Shown here: one piece after another, positions 1-6,807 of the stretch | Numbering within the stretch: position 1 is the stretch's first letter | Layout of the letters: each line of letters begins with the position of its first letter | Origin: Fibrobacter sp. | GTDB taxonomy: Bacteria; Fibrobacterota; Fibrobacteria; Fibrobacterales; Fibrobacteraceae | Assembly (NCBI GenBank): GCA_017520105.1 | Contig: JAFWRL010000259.1 | Span: 1-24,566, forward strand | Direction: 5' to 3' | DNA: 24,566 bases | Made by a program: the position numbers and the translations under genes | Notes under the pieces: generated by a model | Seen by the model: only the letters and a program-made list of their open reading frames with translations | Database searches by the model: none | Told to the model about the DNA's origin: nothing

Positions 1-1219
1 CGCAAGGAATCATCTTGGTGCCCTGGTGAATCAGCTGGTAGAAGGCGTGCTGGCCGTTGGTACCCGGTTCGCCCCAGAGGATCGGACCAGTCTGGTAGTT
101 CACGCGCTTGGAATCGCGGTCAACGGTCTTGCCGTTGGATTCCATGTCGGCCTGCTGGAAGTAGGCGGCGAGGCGGTGCAGGTACTGGTCGTACGGGAGC
201 ATGGCGTAGCTAGAAGCGCCGAAGAAGTTGTTGTACCAAACGCCGATGAGGGCGAGGATGACCGGGAGGTTCTTGTCAGCCGGAGCGGTCTTGAAATGCT
301 GATCCATTTCGTAGGCGCCCTGGTGGAGCTTCATGTAGTTTTCGAAGCCGATGCGGAGGGCGATGGAGAGGCCGATTGCAGACCACAGGGAGTAGCGACC
401 GCCCACCCAGTTCCAGAATTCGAACATGTTTGCCGGGTCGATACCGAATTCGGTAACGGCTTCGGTGTTGGTGGAGAGCGCGACGAAGTGCTTTGCGATA
501 GCGGACTTGTCGTCGTTAAATGCCTTGAGAACTGCAGCCTTTGCAGTTTCGGCGTTGGTCATGGTTTCAAGAGTCGTGAACGTCTTGGAAGCGACGATGA
601 AGAGCGTTTCTTCGATGTTCACCTTCTTGAGGGTTTCGGCCATGTGGGTGCCGTCGATGTTGGAAACAAAAAAGACTTCCGGGGAGGTCTCGCCGGCAAT
701 CGGCTTATCGGCATACGGCTTCAAAGCTTCGGTCACCATCACCGGACCGAGGTCGGAACCGCCGATACCGATGTTTACCACGTACTTGATGGATTTGCCG
801 GTGTGGCCTTTCCACTTGCCGCTGCGGACGAGGTGGGTGAATTCTTCCATGTGCTTGAGCACGGCGCGGACTTCGGGCATCACGTCCTTGCCATCGACGC
901 AAATCGCCTCGTTACCTTTGTAGCGGAGCGCGGTGTGGAGCACGGCGCGCTTTTCGGTGGTGTTAATCTTTTCGCCTGCGAAGTACTTGGCGCGCATGTC
1001 TTCGAAGTTGGCGGACTTGAGCAAGTCCTGGAGTTTCGCCATGGTTTCGTCGGTGATGATGTTCTTGGAGTAGTCGAGGAAGAGTCCGCAGGCTTCAGCG
1101 CTGAACTTTTCGGCACGAGCCGGGTCCTTTGCGAAGAGTTCCTTCATTTGCCAAGTCTTGGCGACTTCGGCATGGGCCTCAAGGGCCTTCCATTCCATAG
1201 AATCTGTCAGTTTAGACAT
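1..1219 (-). CDS. pgi: Glucose-6-phosphate isomerase (C-terminus cut off by window)
   Basis: Interconverts glucose 6-phosphate and fructose 6-phosphate in the cytoplasm (glycolysis and gluconeogenesis). The minus-strand frame reads [19 protein letters not shown] from an ATG at 1217-1219, with an AAGGA ribosome-binding site eight or nine bases upstream. Family motifs are easy to see: [14 protein letters not shown], the SKTFTTLET segment of the sugar-phosphate site, and [20 protein letters not shown]. Near the window edge come [19 protein letters not shown] and then KMIPC. There are 406 residues in the window; the family is usually about 550, so roughly 140 C-terminal residues, including the catalytic lysine region, lie outside. 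No frameshift or stop interrupts the visible part. Identification is secure. Confidence 0.97.
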   Translation of the reverse strand, partial: MSKLTDSMEWKALEAHAEVAKTWQMKELFAKDPARAEKFSAEACGLFLDYSKNIITDETMAKLQDLLKSANFEDMRAKYFAGEKINTTEKRAVLHTALRYKGNEAICVDGKDVMPEVRAVLKHMEEFTHLVRSGKWKGHTGKSIKYVVNIGIGGSDLGPVMVTEALKPYADKPIAGETSPEVFFVSNIDGTHMAETLKKVNIEETLFIVASKTFTTLETMTNAETAKAAVLKAFNDDKSAIAKHFVALSTNTEAVTEFGIDPANMFEFWNWVGGRYSLWSAIGLSIALRIGFENYMKLHQGAYEMDQHFKTAPADKNLPVILALIGVWYNNFFGASSYAMLPYDQYLHRLAAYFQQADMESNGKTVDRDSKRVNYQTGPILWGEPGTNGQHAFYQLIHQGTKMIPC

Positions 1220-1268
1220 AGATTAATCCTTTCCGCACACGCGGGTTTTTGTTACGGGAACAAAGATA

Positions 1269-1291
1269 GAAAAAAGGGGGAAGTTTCCCCC
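1269..1291 (-). terminator. Minus-strand hairpin plus T-run upstream of pgi
   Basis: Read on the minus strand, GGGGGAA-AC-TTCCCCC is followed at once by six T residues. This is a textbook intrinsic terminator shape, about 50 bases before the pgi start codon. No minus-strand gene is visible upstream in the window, so it either insulates pgi from antisense transcription or acts as an attenuator in the pgi leader. The shape is seen; the role is inferred. Confidence 0.5.
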
Positions 1292-1437
1292 TGATTGCAG
1301 CCCCGTACAAGGTCTCTGAACTTGTCGATATACGATACTTGGCAACTTTGTTGCCCTAGTAGAGTTGGGTTCGTAAGAGCAGGGCCGGGTCTTCCATCAC
1401 CCCTTCAAACGGGGGACTCCCCCGTAACGCCCCCCCC
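1292..1437. other. Gene-free spacer with GC-rich hairpins
   Basis: No plausible gene is seen here. The stretch holds two perfect short inverted repeats: GGCAAC-TTT-GTTGCC at 1341-1355 and ACGGGGG-ACT-CCCCCGT at 1409-1425. It ends in a C-run. The composition is clearly richer in G and C than the AT-rich promoter module that follows. It looks like repeat-derived intergenic DNA, but no second copy occurs in this window. Confidence 0.45.
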
Positions 1438-1480
1438 TAAATCATCAATATAATTGATAATTACAATGAAAATTATGTAT

Positions 1481-1509
1481 TTGACATTATGGATTTTGGG
1501 AGGTAGATT
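1481..1509 (+). promoter_or_regulatory. Promoter module copy 1 (TTGACA-17-TAGATT)
   Basis: The -35 is TTGACA at 1481-1486 and the -10 is TAGATT at 1504-1509, with a 17-base spacer. It sits in a conserved block from about 1439 to the start codon at 1555. The block includes an AT-rich upstream part, AAATTATGTAT just before the -35, GTAAACAAGAAAC after the -10, and AAGGAGnnTATCATGAAA at the start. The same block occurs at 3594-3680 and 4423-4543. Confidence 0.8.
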
Positions 1510-1554
1510 AGGAACGTAAACAAGAAACAATAACCTTTCAAAAAGGAGCCTATC

Positions 1555-3492
1555 ATGAAAACCGCGTTCTCCCAAATGTCCATTGCTGCCATTATGATTT
1601 TTGGTTCGGTGTTTTTCTCCGGATGCTCGAACGATGAAAGCTCGCCTCTTGCCGCAAGTATTGATGGCAAAGATGCGGTTTCCGAGAATGTGGCGATGCC
1701 GAATACTTTCTCCGATAAACCGACCATCGAAATTACTGGCAAGGCTAGCTTCGATATCGTTTCCTTGAACGAAAAGGTCGTTGCCGAATACAATTACACG
1801 GCGGTGCCTGCTCGCAAGGCTCTCCTCAAGACGGGTGCCGAGTTGCTTGCTGACAACCTGTTCGATTCTGATTTTCCCTACAAGGGAATTGCCGAAAAAA
1901 TTCTTGGCAAGGGCGAAGACTGGCTTGATGGCATGATTGATGGTTATACGATGGGAATGTGGTCCAAGGCGAAAAAAGCTTTGTTGGGCTGGCTTTTCCC
2001 GGAAGAAAAGTCGGAATTCAATGTAGAAGAAGCATTCCAGCAAGTGAATGCCCAGCTTGCGAATATCGAGGCCATACTCCAGGAAATGCGTTCCGAAATT
2101 GACAACCAATTTGCAAAAGAAAATTACGGAAAAAAACTGGAAGAACGCAAGAATCTTTATAGTGTCCTGAAGTGCGGTCTTGACGAATTGAACGGCAAGA
2201 TTATCAGTATCAATAATGACAATGTAAAGTATCCTACCGATGAAGACAAGTACGAAGCGCTCAAGGCGGCGGTGAAAAAGTGGGGCGATGAATCTGTAGG
2301 TTCTGCTGTTGCAGTTATGCCTGCCCGTCAGCACGCCATTAACTTGATTGAACTGATTACGAAGACGACGGATCTTCCCGGTAAGGATGCTCGCGTTTCG
2401 GACTTCTTGAGCATTTACGACCAGTATGCGGATCGCAGCCTTGTCTGGGAACAAGAAGGTTATGTCTGGCGAGCCCTTATGCGAGCTCAGGACGCCAAAA
2501 TGGTGATGCAGCTTGTCATAGCATCTGTCCTCTATTACTCCTTGATCGACGATAATCCCGATGCTGTCGAACGTATTTATAAGAATATCGCGGAATATCG
2601 CAACGTGGTTGATGCAAATCCGATTGTCCGCCATTCGACTCCCATCTATATCAAGTATGGCTCTAAGTATCGTGGACAAATTTTCTCTGGAGAACTTAAA
2701 CAAATTAAGTATAACGAAGTTTTAAGAAACAAGTGGCTCTATAGTGGATCTTCTTCCGATAAGCAGGCGGACAAGAAGTATGCGTTGAATCACAACACCT
2801 ACAAATGGAATGCATCTAGGCTTTATGCCGGTGCCGCTCCGAAATCGAATAAAGACGCAGGAGCCATTTGGAGCGATGCATCTAACATGGGTATGCCGGA
2901 AGACTTCTATAATGAAATCTATGAGGCTTACAAGGTGAATGGCCACTACAAGAGCCTTATGGATGTGTTCAAGTCTGTGGGATTCAAGAGCGGTGCTACC
3001 GGAGTCTATAAAAAGGGCGAGAACGAACAGTATTTTGTCACTAGCTATCTCCCTCATACGGTAACTCGTCTGGTGAGCAAGACAAAAGCCGGAAAAGTCA
3101 GTGGTTCTAGGGATAAATATAGTTGGGGCTATAAGATTGGAGTCTCTGCGGTGCTGGCCAATACCGAAGGGAATGCACGGATTGCTTTAGGACTCATCCC
3201 TTACAGTGGCATTGGTGTGTATGACGATATCAACACGCACACGGTTGACTTTGCCGAATACAGCGCCTCGCTTGTAACTCATCACACAAGTACAAAAGGC
3301 GGTGGCTACAGTGAAGACGTGTCTGACAGGTATGCGTTCGTCTGGATGACAAAGAAGGAAATTCTTGAAAAAACTGCGTTGATTACTGTAATGTCTGCGG
3401 AGACCCGAGCTAAAGCAATTGAACAAGCGGATTACGCTTACCGTTCCTTCTTCATCCCTGTTAAGACGAATAAGGTCGAGGAGGTGAAATAA
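1555..3492 (+). CDS. Large lipoprotein of unknown function (645 aa)
   Basis: I do not recognise the family. The N-terminus is a lipoprotein signal: MKT, a hydrophobic run, and the lipobox FSGC with Cys24 as the acylated residue. The following Ser-Asn would fit an outer-membrane destination. Residues about 80-150 are helical with two glycine/hydrophobic segments. Residues about 155-215 look like a heptad-patterned helix (VNAQLANIEAILQEMRSEID). A further helical region runs to about 340. From about residue 360 the protein becomes richer in aromatic residues and short strands, suggesting a separate C-terminal domain. The order of helical bundle then beta-rich region loosely recalls alpha-pore-forming toxins, but I see no diagnostic motif and do not assign that function. 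The start has an AAGGAG ribosome-binding site. The gene stands alone between promoter module copy 1 and a strong terminator. Confidence 0.85.
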   Translation: MKTAFSQMSIAAIMIFGSVFFSGCSNDESSPLAASIDGKDAVSENVAMPNTFSDKPTIEITGKASFDIVSLNEKVVAEYNYTAVPARKALLKTGAELLADNLFDSDFPYKGIAEKILGKGEDWLDGMIDGYTMGMWSKAKKALLGWLFPEEKSEFNVEEAFQQVNAQLANIEAILQEMRSEIDNQFAKENYGKKLEERKNLYSVLKCGLDELNGKIISINNDNVKYPTDEDKYEALKAAVKKWGDESVGSAVAVMPARQHAINLIELITKTTDLPGKDARVSDFLSIYDQYADRSLVWEQEGYVWRALMRAQDAKMVMQLVIASVLYYSLIDDNPDAVERIYKNIAEYRNVVDANPIVRHSTPIYIKYGSKYRGQIFSGELKQIKYNEVLRNKWLYSGSSSDKQADKKYALNHNTYKWNASRLYAGAAPKSNKDAGAIWSDASNMGMPEDFYNEIYEAYKVNGHYKSLMDVFKSVGFKSGATGVYKKGENEQYFVTSYLPHTVTRLVSKTKAGKVSGSRDKYSWGYKIGVSAVLANTEGNARIALGLIPYSGIGVYDDINTHTVDFAEYSASLVTHHTSTKGGGYSEDVSDRYAFVWMTKKEILEKTALITVMSAETRAKAIEQADYAYRSFFIPVKTNKVEEVK

Positions 3493-3519
3493 AAAAGCAA
3501 AAGAAAGAATACTCAAACA

Positions 3520-3550
3520 AGCAACCCCTTCGGGGGTTGCTATTTGTTTT
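3520..3550 (+). terminator. Strong intrinsic terminator
   Basis: AGCAACCCC-TTCG-GGGGTTGCT forms a nine-pair stem closed by a TTCG tetraloop. It is followed by a T-rich tract (atttgttttta). It lies 27 bases after the stop codon of the 645-aa lipoprotein and makes that gene a single-gene transcript. Confidence 0.93.
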
Positions 3551-3634
3551 TATTCCGATAATGTATTATGGGGAGTCAAGATTAATGTGAAGAATTAATC
3601 AATAATATTTATCAATAACTAAGAAATTATGTAT

Positions 3635-3663
3635 TTGACTTTATGAATTTACGTGGTTATATT
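3635..3663 (+). promoter_or_regulatory. Promoter module copy 2 (TTGACT-17-TATATT)
   Basis: The -35 is TTGACT at 3635-3640 and the -10 is TATATT at 3658-3663, with a 17-base spacer. The conserved block begins at 3594 (ATTAATCAATAATATTTAT) and is nearly identical to copy 3. Similarity fades after about 3680, and no start codon of the AAGGAG-ATGAAA type follows. The transcript would have a leader of about 150 bases before the HD-domain gene at 3820. The rest of the 3493-3819 spacer holds only the terminator and this promoter. Confidence 0.75.
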
Positions 3664-3819
3664 ATAGATGTAAACGAGAACATCACCAAGTACCAAGACT
3701 ATGGATGGGAAGCGAAAGCCTTTTAAATAGTCAAAATTAGTTTTCTCAAAAATTTTATCTAGATTTAAAGAAGTTGTAAGCGTAGTGTCAAATGTTCATT
3801 ATTTCTTGGAGAATTAAAC

Positions 3820-4377
3820 ATGGATACTTCAATTCTCGATAAGGCAATCGTTTTTGCTGTCAAGGCTCACCAAGGGGTTGAACGCAAGGGAAAAGGCTTC
3901 CCTTACATTGTACACCCGCTGGAGGCAGTTGCTATTGCTGCAACCATGACCAACGATCAAGAGCTTCTGGCGGCCACAGTTCTCCATGACACCGTCGAAG
4001 ATACCAAGGTCACGCTCAAGGATATCGAACGTGAATTCGGCAAACGCATTGCAGAGCTTGTTGAAGCGGAATCCGATATCGAGTTCGAAGGCAAGAGCCG
4101 CGAAGAAAGCTGGCGACTGCGCAAGGAAGAAGCTATCGAACGCCTTTCTACAGCGGACAACAATGTGAAAATTGTGGCTCTTGCGGACAAACTGAGCAAC
4201 ATCCGCGCCATCTACCGTGACTACCAGGCCATAGGCGATAAGGTGTGGGACTTGTTCTGTGTCAAGGATAAGGCGTCGCACGAGTGGCATTTTCGCGGGC
4301 TTGCCCGTGCCTTTACGAGCCTCAAGGGAACATTTGCCTACACGGAATTTATCGAAACTATTGACAAAGTCTTTTGA
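3820..4377 (+). CDS. Small alarmone hydrolase-like HD-domain protein
   Basis: This is an HD-superfamily metal-dependent phosphohydrolase of the SpoT-hydrolase/MESH1 type, expected to remove the 3' pyrophosphate from (p)ppGpp in the cytoplasm. The 185 residues are a hydrolase domain only, with no synthetase, TGS or ACT domain. Expected ligands are in order: His17 (KAHQG), RKGKGFPYIVHP with His32, the HD pair His56-Asp57 in LHDTVEDT with Glu60-Asp61, and Asp123 in ALADKLSNIR. The start has GGAG about ten bases upstream. It is preceded by promoter module copy 2 and followed by copy 3 and the 23-aa gene. A free-standing RelA-type synthetase is encoded at 5586-6695, so the pair may set alarmone levels together. 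The domain is secure; the substrate is inferred and could be a related nucleotide. Confidence 0.88.
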   Translation: MDTSILDKAIVFAVKAHQGVERKGKGFPYIVHPLEAVAIAATMTNDQELLAATVLHDTVEDTKVTLKDIEREFGKRIAELVEAESDIEFEGKSREESWRLRKEEAIERLSTADNNVKIVALADKLSNIRAIYRDYQAIGDKVWDLFCVKDKASHEWHFRGLARAFTSLKGTFAYTEFIETIDKVF

Positions 4378-4463
4378 TTGTATTGGATATCTATCGACCG
4401 TAAAAATAAGGGCTTTACTTCTATTAATCAATAATATTTATTAATAACTGAGAAATTATGTAT

Positions 4464-4492
4464 TTGATTTGATGAATCTCGGAGGGTATATT
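4464..4492 (+). promoter_or_regulatory. Promoter module copy 3 (TTGATT-17-TATATT)
   Basis: The -35 is TTGATT at 4464-4469 and the -10 is TATATT at 4487-4492, with a 17-base spacer. The conserved block runs from 4423 to the start codon at 4538. It matches copy 2 upstream of the -10 and copy 1 downstream (GTAAACAAGAAAC, AACCT, AAGGAG, ATCATGAAA). Confidence 0.8.
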
Positions 4493-4537
4493 ATGGACGT
4501 AAACAAGAAACGTCAACCTACTCAAAGGAGATTTATC

Positions 4538-4609
4538 ATGAAACTCGTTAACATAATAGCTATGGCAATCGAATGCATCCTGTTCCTCGTCGTTATATGC
4601 TTTGCTTAA
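4538..4609 (+). CDS. 23-aa hydrophobic peptide
   Basis: An ATG at 4538 is preceded by a strong AAAGGAG site eight bases away and a complete promoter (module copy 3). The product is MKLVNIIAMAIECILFLVVICFA: one charged N-terminal lysine, one glutamate, and otherwise a single hydrophobic helix long enough to span the inner membrane. The leader and start context match those of the 645-aa lipoprotein gene almost base for base, which argues that this frame is translated. I see no homologue from memory. It might be a small membrane regulator, a type I toxin-like peptide, or the remnant of a longer signal-peptide gene. Function is unknown. Confidence 0.6.
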   Translation: MKLVNIIAMAIECILFLVVICFA

Positions 4610-4704
4610 GCCTCTTCAGTTGATATTAGCTGTCAGTACGAAGTGGTTGAAAAAATTATATATTGAACCATAAATAAAAATGATGAATCGGCTGAGGAGC
4701 AACG

Positions 4705-5580
4705 ATGGAACTGACGCATATTAAATACTTCCTAGAAGTGGCGCGCACCGAACACGTGACCAAGAGTGCAAAGACTCTCTGCATTGTGCAACCGGCATTG
4801 ACGCACGCCATCCACAAGCTCGAAGACGAGCTTGGCGTCAAGCTCTTCAAGACTCAAGGTCGAAACATCAAGTTGACTGAAGCCGGCAATTATTTCTACA
4901 AGAAGGTCAAGCCGCTCTACGAAGACCTCGAAGCCCTTCCGGCAAGACTCAGGGCAAAATCGGACTTGCAGACGGTTACGATTAGTCTTAAGGTGCTAGC
5001 CGCATCTTCGTTTGTGACCAATGCTGTGGTGCAGTACAAGCGCAATGCGCCACCTAACCTGCGTTTTTACCTTGTGCAGAGAGAAGAATCCTCCCTGTAC
5101 GATATCAGTATCCAAACATTTGCCCATTACCGTCCAGAAGAGGATCCCGACGTCGAGACCTTCGTGTGCTCCGAAAAAATCTACCTCGCCGTCCCCAATA
5201 CCGCGGAATACAGGAAACGCGACAGCATTTCGCTGCACGAACTGGGCGACACCAACTTTATCGGTCTGTACGGTTCCAAACAACTGCATATTATTTGCGA
5301 AGATTTCTGCCGTCAGATCGGTTTCAAGTCCCATGTCATTTTTGAAAGTGACAACGCCCTCGCTGTTAAGGACGCGATTGCAAGCGGTATCGGTGTGGGT
5401 TTTTGGCCCGAGTTCTCGTGGGGTAAAATCAACAACCGCAAAATCAAGTTGTTGGAAATAACCGATGCCGAACTCAAGCGTGACATCGTGATTTCTTGCA
5501 TCAAGAACAAGCAGGACAACAGCCATGTTCAAGGCTTCTACAAGTTCTTGGTGAGCATGTTGAAACGCGCTTCCAAATAA
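4705..5580 (+). CDS. LysR-family transcriptional regulator
   Basis: This 291-aa protein has the usual LysR layout. A winged helix-turn-helix occupies residues 1-60 (MELTHIKYFLEVARTEHVTKSAKTL, then QPALTHAIHKLEDELGVKLF, then LTEAG). A linker helix and a two-lobed periplasmic-binding-protein-like effector domain run from about residue 90. IASGIGVGFWPEFSW near the end is the typical lobe-closing motif. The start has TGAGGAG upstream, and a possible promoter TTGAAA-18-TAAATA lies at 4647-4676. It is transcribed away from the alarmone hydrolase and 23-aa genes and converges on the synthetase gene, with only five bases between the stop codons. The ligand and targets cannot be read from sequence. 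Confidence 0.93.
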   Translation: MELTHIKYFLEVARTEHVTKSAKTLCIVQPALTHAIHKLEDELGVKLFKTQGRNIKLTEAGNYFYKKVKPLYEDLEALPARLRAKSDLQTVTISLKVLAASSFVTNAVVQYKRNAPPNLRFYLVQREESSLYDISIQTFAHYRPEEDPDVETFVCSEKIYLAVPNTAEYRKRDSISLHELGDTNFIGLYGSKQLHIICEDFCRQIGFKSHVIFESDNALAVKDAIASGIGVGFWPEFSWGKINNRKIKLLEITDAELKRDIVISCIKNKQDNSHVQGFYKFLVSMLKRASK

Positions 5581-5594
5581 GAAACTTATTTTTT
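5575..5594. terminator. AT-rich palindrome between convergent stop codons
   Basis: AAATAAG-AAA-CTTATTT at 5575-5591 is a perfect seven-pair inverted repeat with T residues on the plus side. It contains the stop codons of both convergent genes. The position suits a compact bidirectional terminator, but the stem has only one G-C pair, so efficiency is doubtful. Confidence 0.35.
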
Positions 5595-6695
5595 CATGAA
5601 AGGCAAAGTCTGGGCCGCCCGGTAGAGGTTTTCTGCACGGGTGCGGTTATTCTTTGACTTTCCGTTCAGGGCTTCGAGGAATCTTTCAATGCCGTCGATA
5701 CCGGAGCCCTGTTTTAGGGTATATACTGTACAAAGACTAATGACTCCTAGCGAAGAATTGATGATATCCAAATCCGTTCCTGCCAGTTGGAATGCCGCCA
5801 ACTGATAAGCGTCGTCGGAATTATTGGTTAGCATCCGGTCCACATCGCCAAGCGTCTTGAATCCAAAGTAACTAAATACGCTCAAGAATCTCATGTGCGA
5901 TGCTTCTAGGATTTCTGCCTGATTGATTGAGGCGATGCGCTTGTTCAACGCGTCAAACGGTTTCAGTTCTAGATATTTTCCAAAGGATTCCGAATCCAGA
6001 GTGACCTCGTCAAATTCACCCGAATGCACCAAAGATTCTACCTGACGGCGGTATTTGATTATTCCTGTACGAATGGCGCAGAATTGTTCATCGACTAATT
6101 CAAGCATACCTGCCAGGCGGTTCATGTTCCGCAAGTATTCTCGCGGGATTTCAAAGGTTGTCTTGTAACCTGTATCGTGGTTCAGCACGGACCATACGTG
6201 CTGTAGTGCGGTGCGCATCTGCACTTCAAAACGGATTTCGTTCAATTCCGGGTATGCAGGATCTTCGTAAAGTTTTTTCGGAAGGCGACAGATATAATGC
6301 AGCGAATTATAGCCAAAACTATGGATGTCATGCATCTTGCGTTTGTCGATACTGTTTTCCCAGTCTATTTCGAACAGGTGGCCGACTATTGCCGCAATCT
6401 TGTCCACTTCGTCGTTGTAGAATGTGATAATGCGGAGGCCCAGGATGTCGGTCAAGTCAAGCAGTTCGTTATACTTTCCCGCTTTTCGGTCCAGTTTGCC
6501 CGCAAGGCTGTCTTCTGCCTTGATTCGGGCTTCGATGGCGTTGATGTAGATGTGATTTGAAGTGATGTTTTTCGTAAGAATATTTTTGACTATATCCAAC
6601 AGCTTTTCGAATGTAGCATGCTTGTCGCGGTATTCCTGGAGAATCAAGGTCTCCTTCGGTGGAAGCCCGTATTTTGCAATATCCGTCTTTTCCAT
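5586..6695 (-). CDS. RelA/SpoT-type alarmone synthetase (no hydrolase domain)
   Basis: The N-terminal half is a RelA/SpoT nucleotidyltransferase domain that transfers pyrophosphate from ATP to GDP/GTP. Counting from the ATG at 6695: helix with Arg57-x-Lys59 and Lys67, LTDILGLRII (Asp83, Arg88), the G-loop FGYNSLHYI (Tyr129, Ser131, His133), and FEVQMRTALQHVW (Glu157, Gln159, Arg161). Residues about 230-369 form an extra helical C-terminal region that I do not recognise; it is longer than in minimal synthetases. The frame remains open upstream to an ATG at 6884, but that start would overlap the divergent phosphatase gene. An ATG at 6719 is also possible, and none of these starts has a good ribosome-binding site. 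The call as synthetase is firm; the exact start is not. Confidence 0.85.
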   Translation of the reverse strand: MEKTDIAKYGLPPKETLILQEYRDKHATFEKLLDIVKNILTKNITSNHIYINAIEARIKAEDSLAGKLDRKAGKYNELLDLTDILGLRIITFYNDEVDKIAAIVGHLFEIDWENSIDKRKMHDIHSFGYNSLHYICRLPKKLYEDPAYPELNEIRFEVQMRTALQHVWSVLNHDTGYKTTFEIPREYLRNMNRLAGMLELVDEQFCAIRTGIIKYRRQVESLVHSGEFDEVTLDSESFGKYLELKPFDALNKRIASINQAEILEASHMRFLSVFSYFGFKTLGDVDRMLTNNSDDAYQLAAFQLAGTDLDIINSSLGVISLCTVYTLKQGSGIDGIERFLEALNGKSKNNRTRAENLYRAAQTLPFMKK

Positions 6696-6807
6696 AAAGC
6701 ACCCGTTTGACAAAAACATTTTTGATTGACCGTATAAATATATATGAAAATTTCTAATATATTTTAAGTTGAGGCTTTTTAACGTTCGACTATAAAGAGG
6801 GGCAAGG

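Noticed and set aside
26..1294. Long plus-strand open frame (422 codons) over pgi
   Set aside because: It is antisense to pgi, whose motifs are unmistakable on the minus strand. The frame is a codon-bias shadow without domain features.
1405..2703. Minus-strand 432-codon frame opposite the large lipoprotein
   Set aside because: The plus-strand gene has a promoter, ribosome-binding site, lipobox and terminator. The minus frame has none of these.
4423..4543. Promoter module considered as a CRISPR-like or insertion-sequence repeat
   Set aside because: Copies are far apart and unequal, with promoter hexamers in register, and there are no spacers, terminal inverted repeats or transposase.
6769..6796. 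TTGAGG-16-TATAAA as promoter of the phosphatase/kinase gene
   Set aside because: Transcription would start only about five bases before the ATG and leave out the ribosome-binding site.
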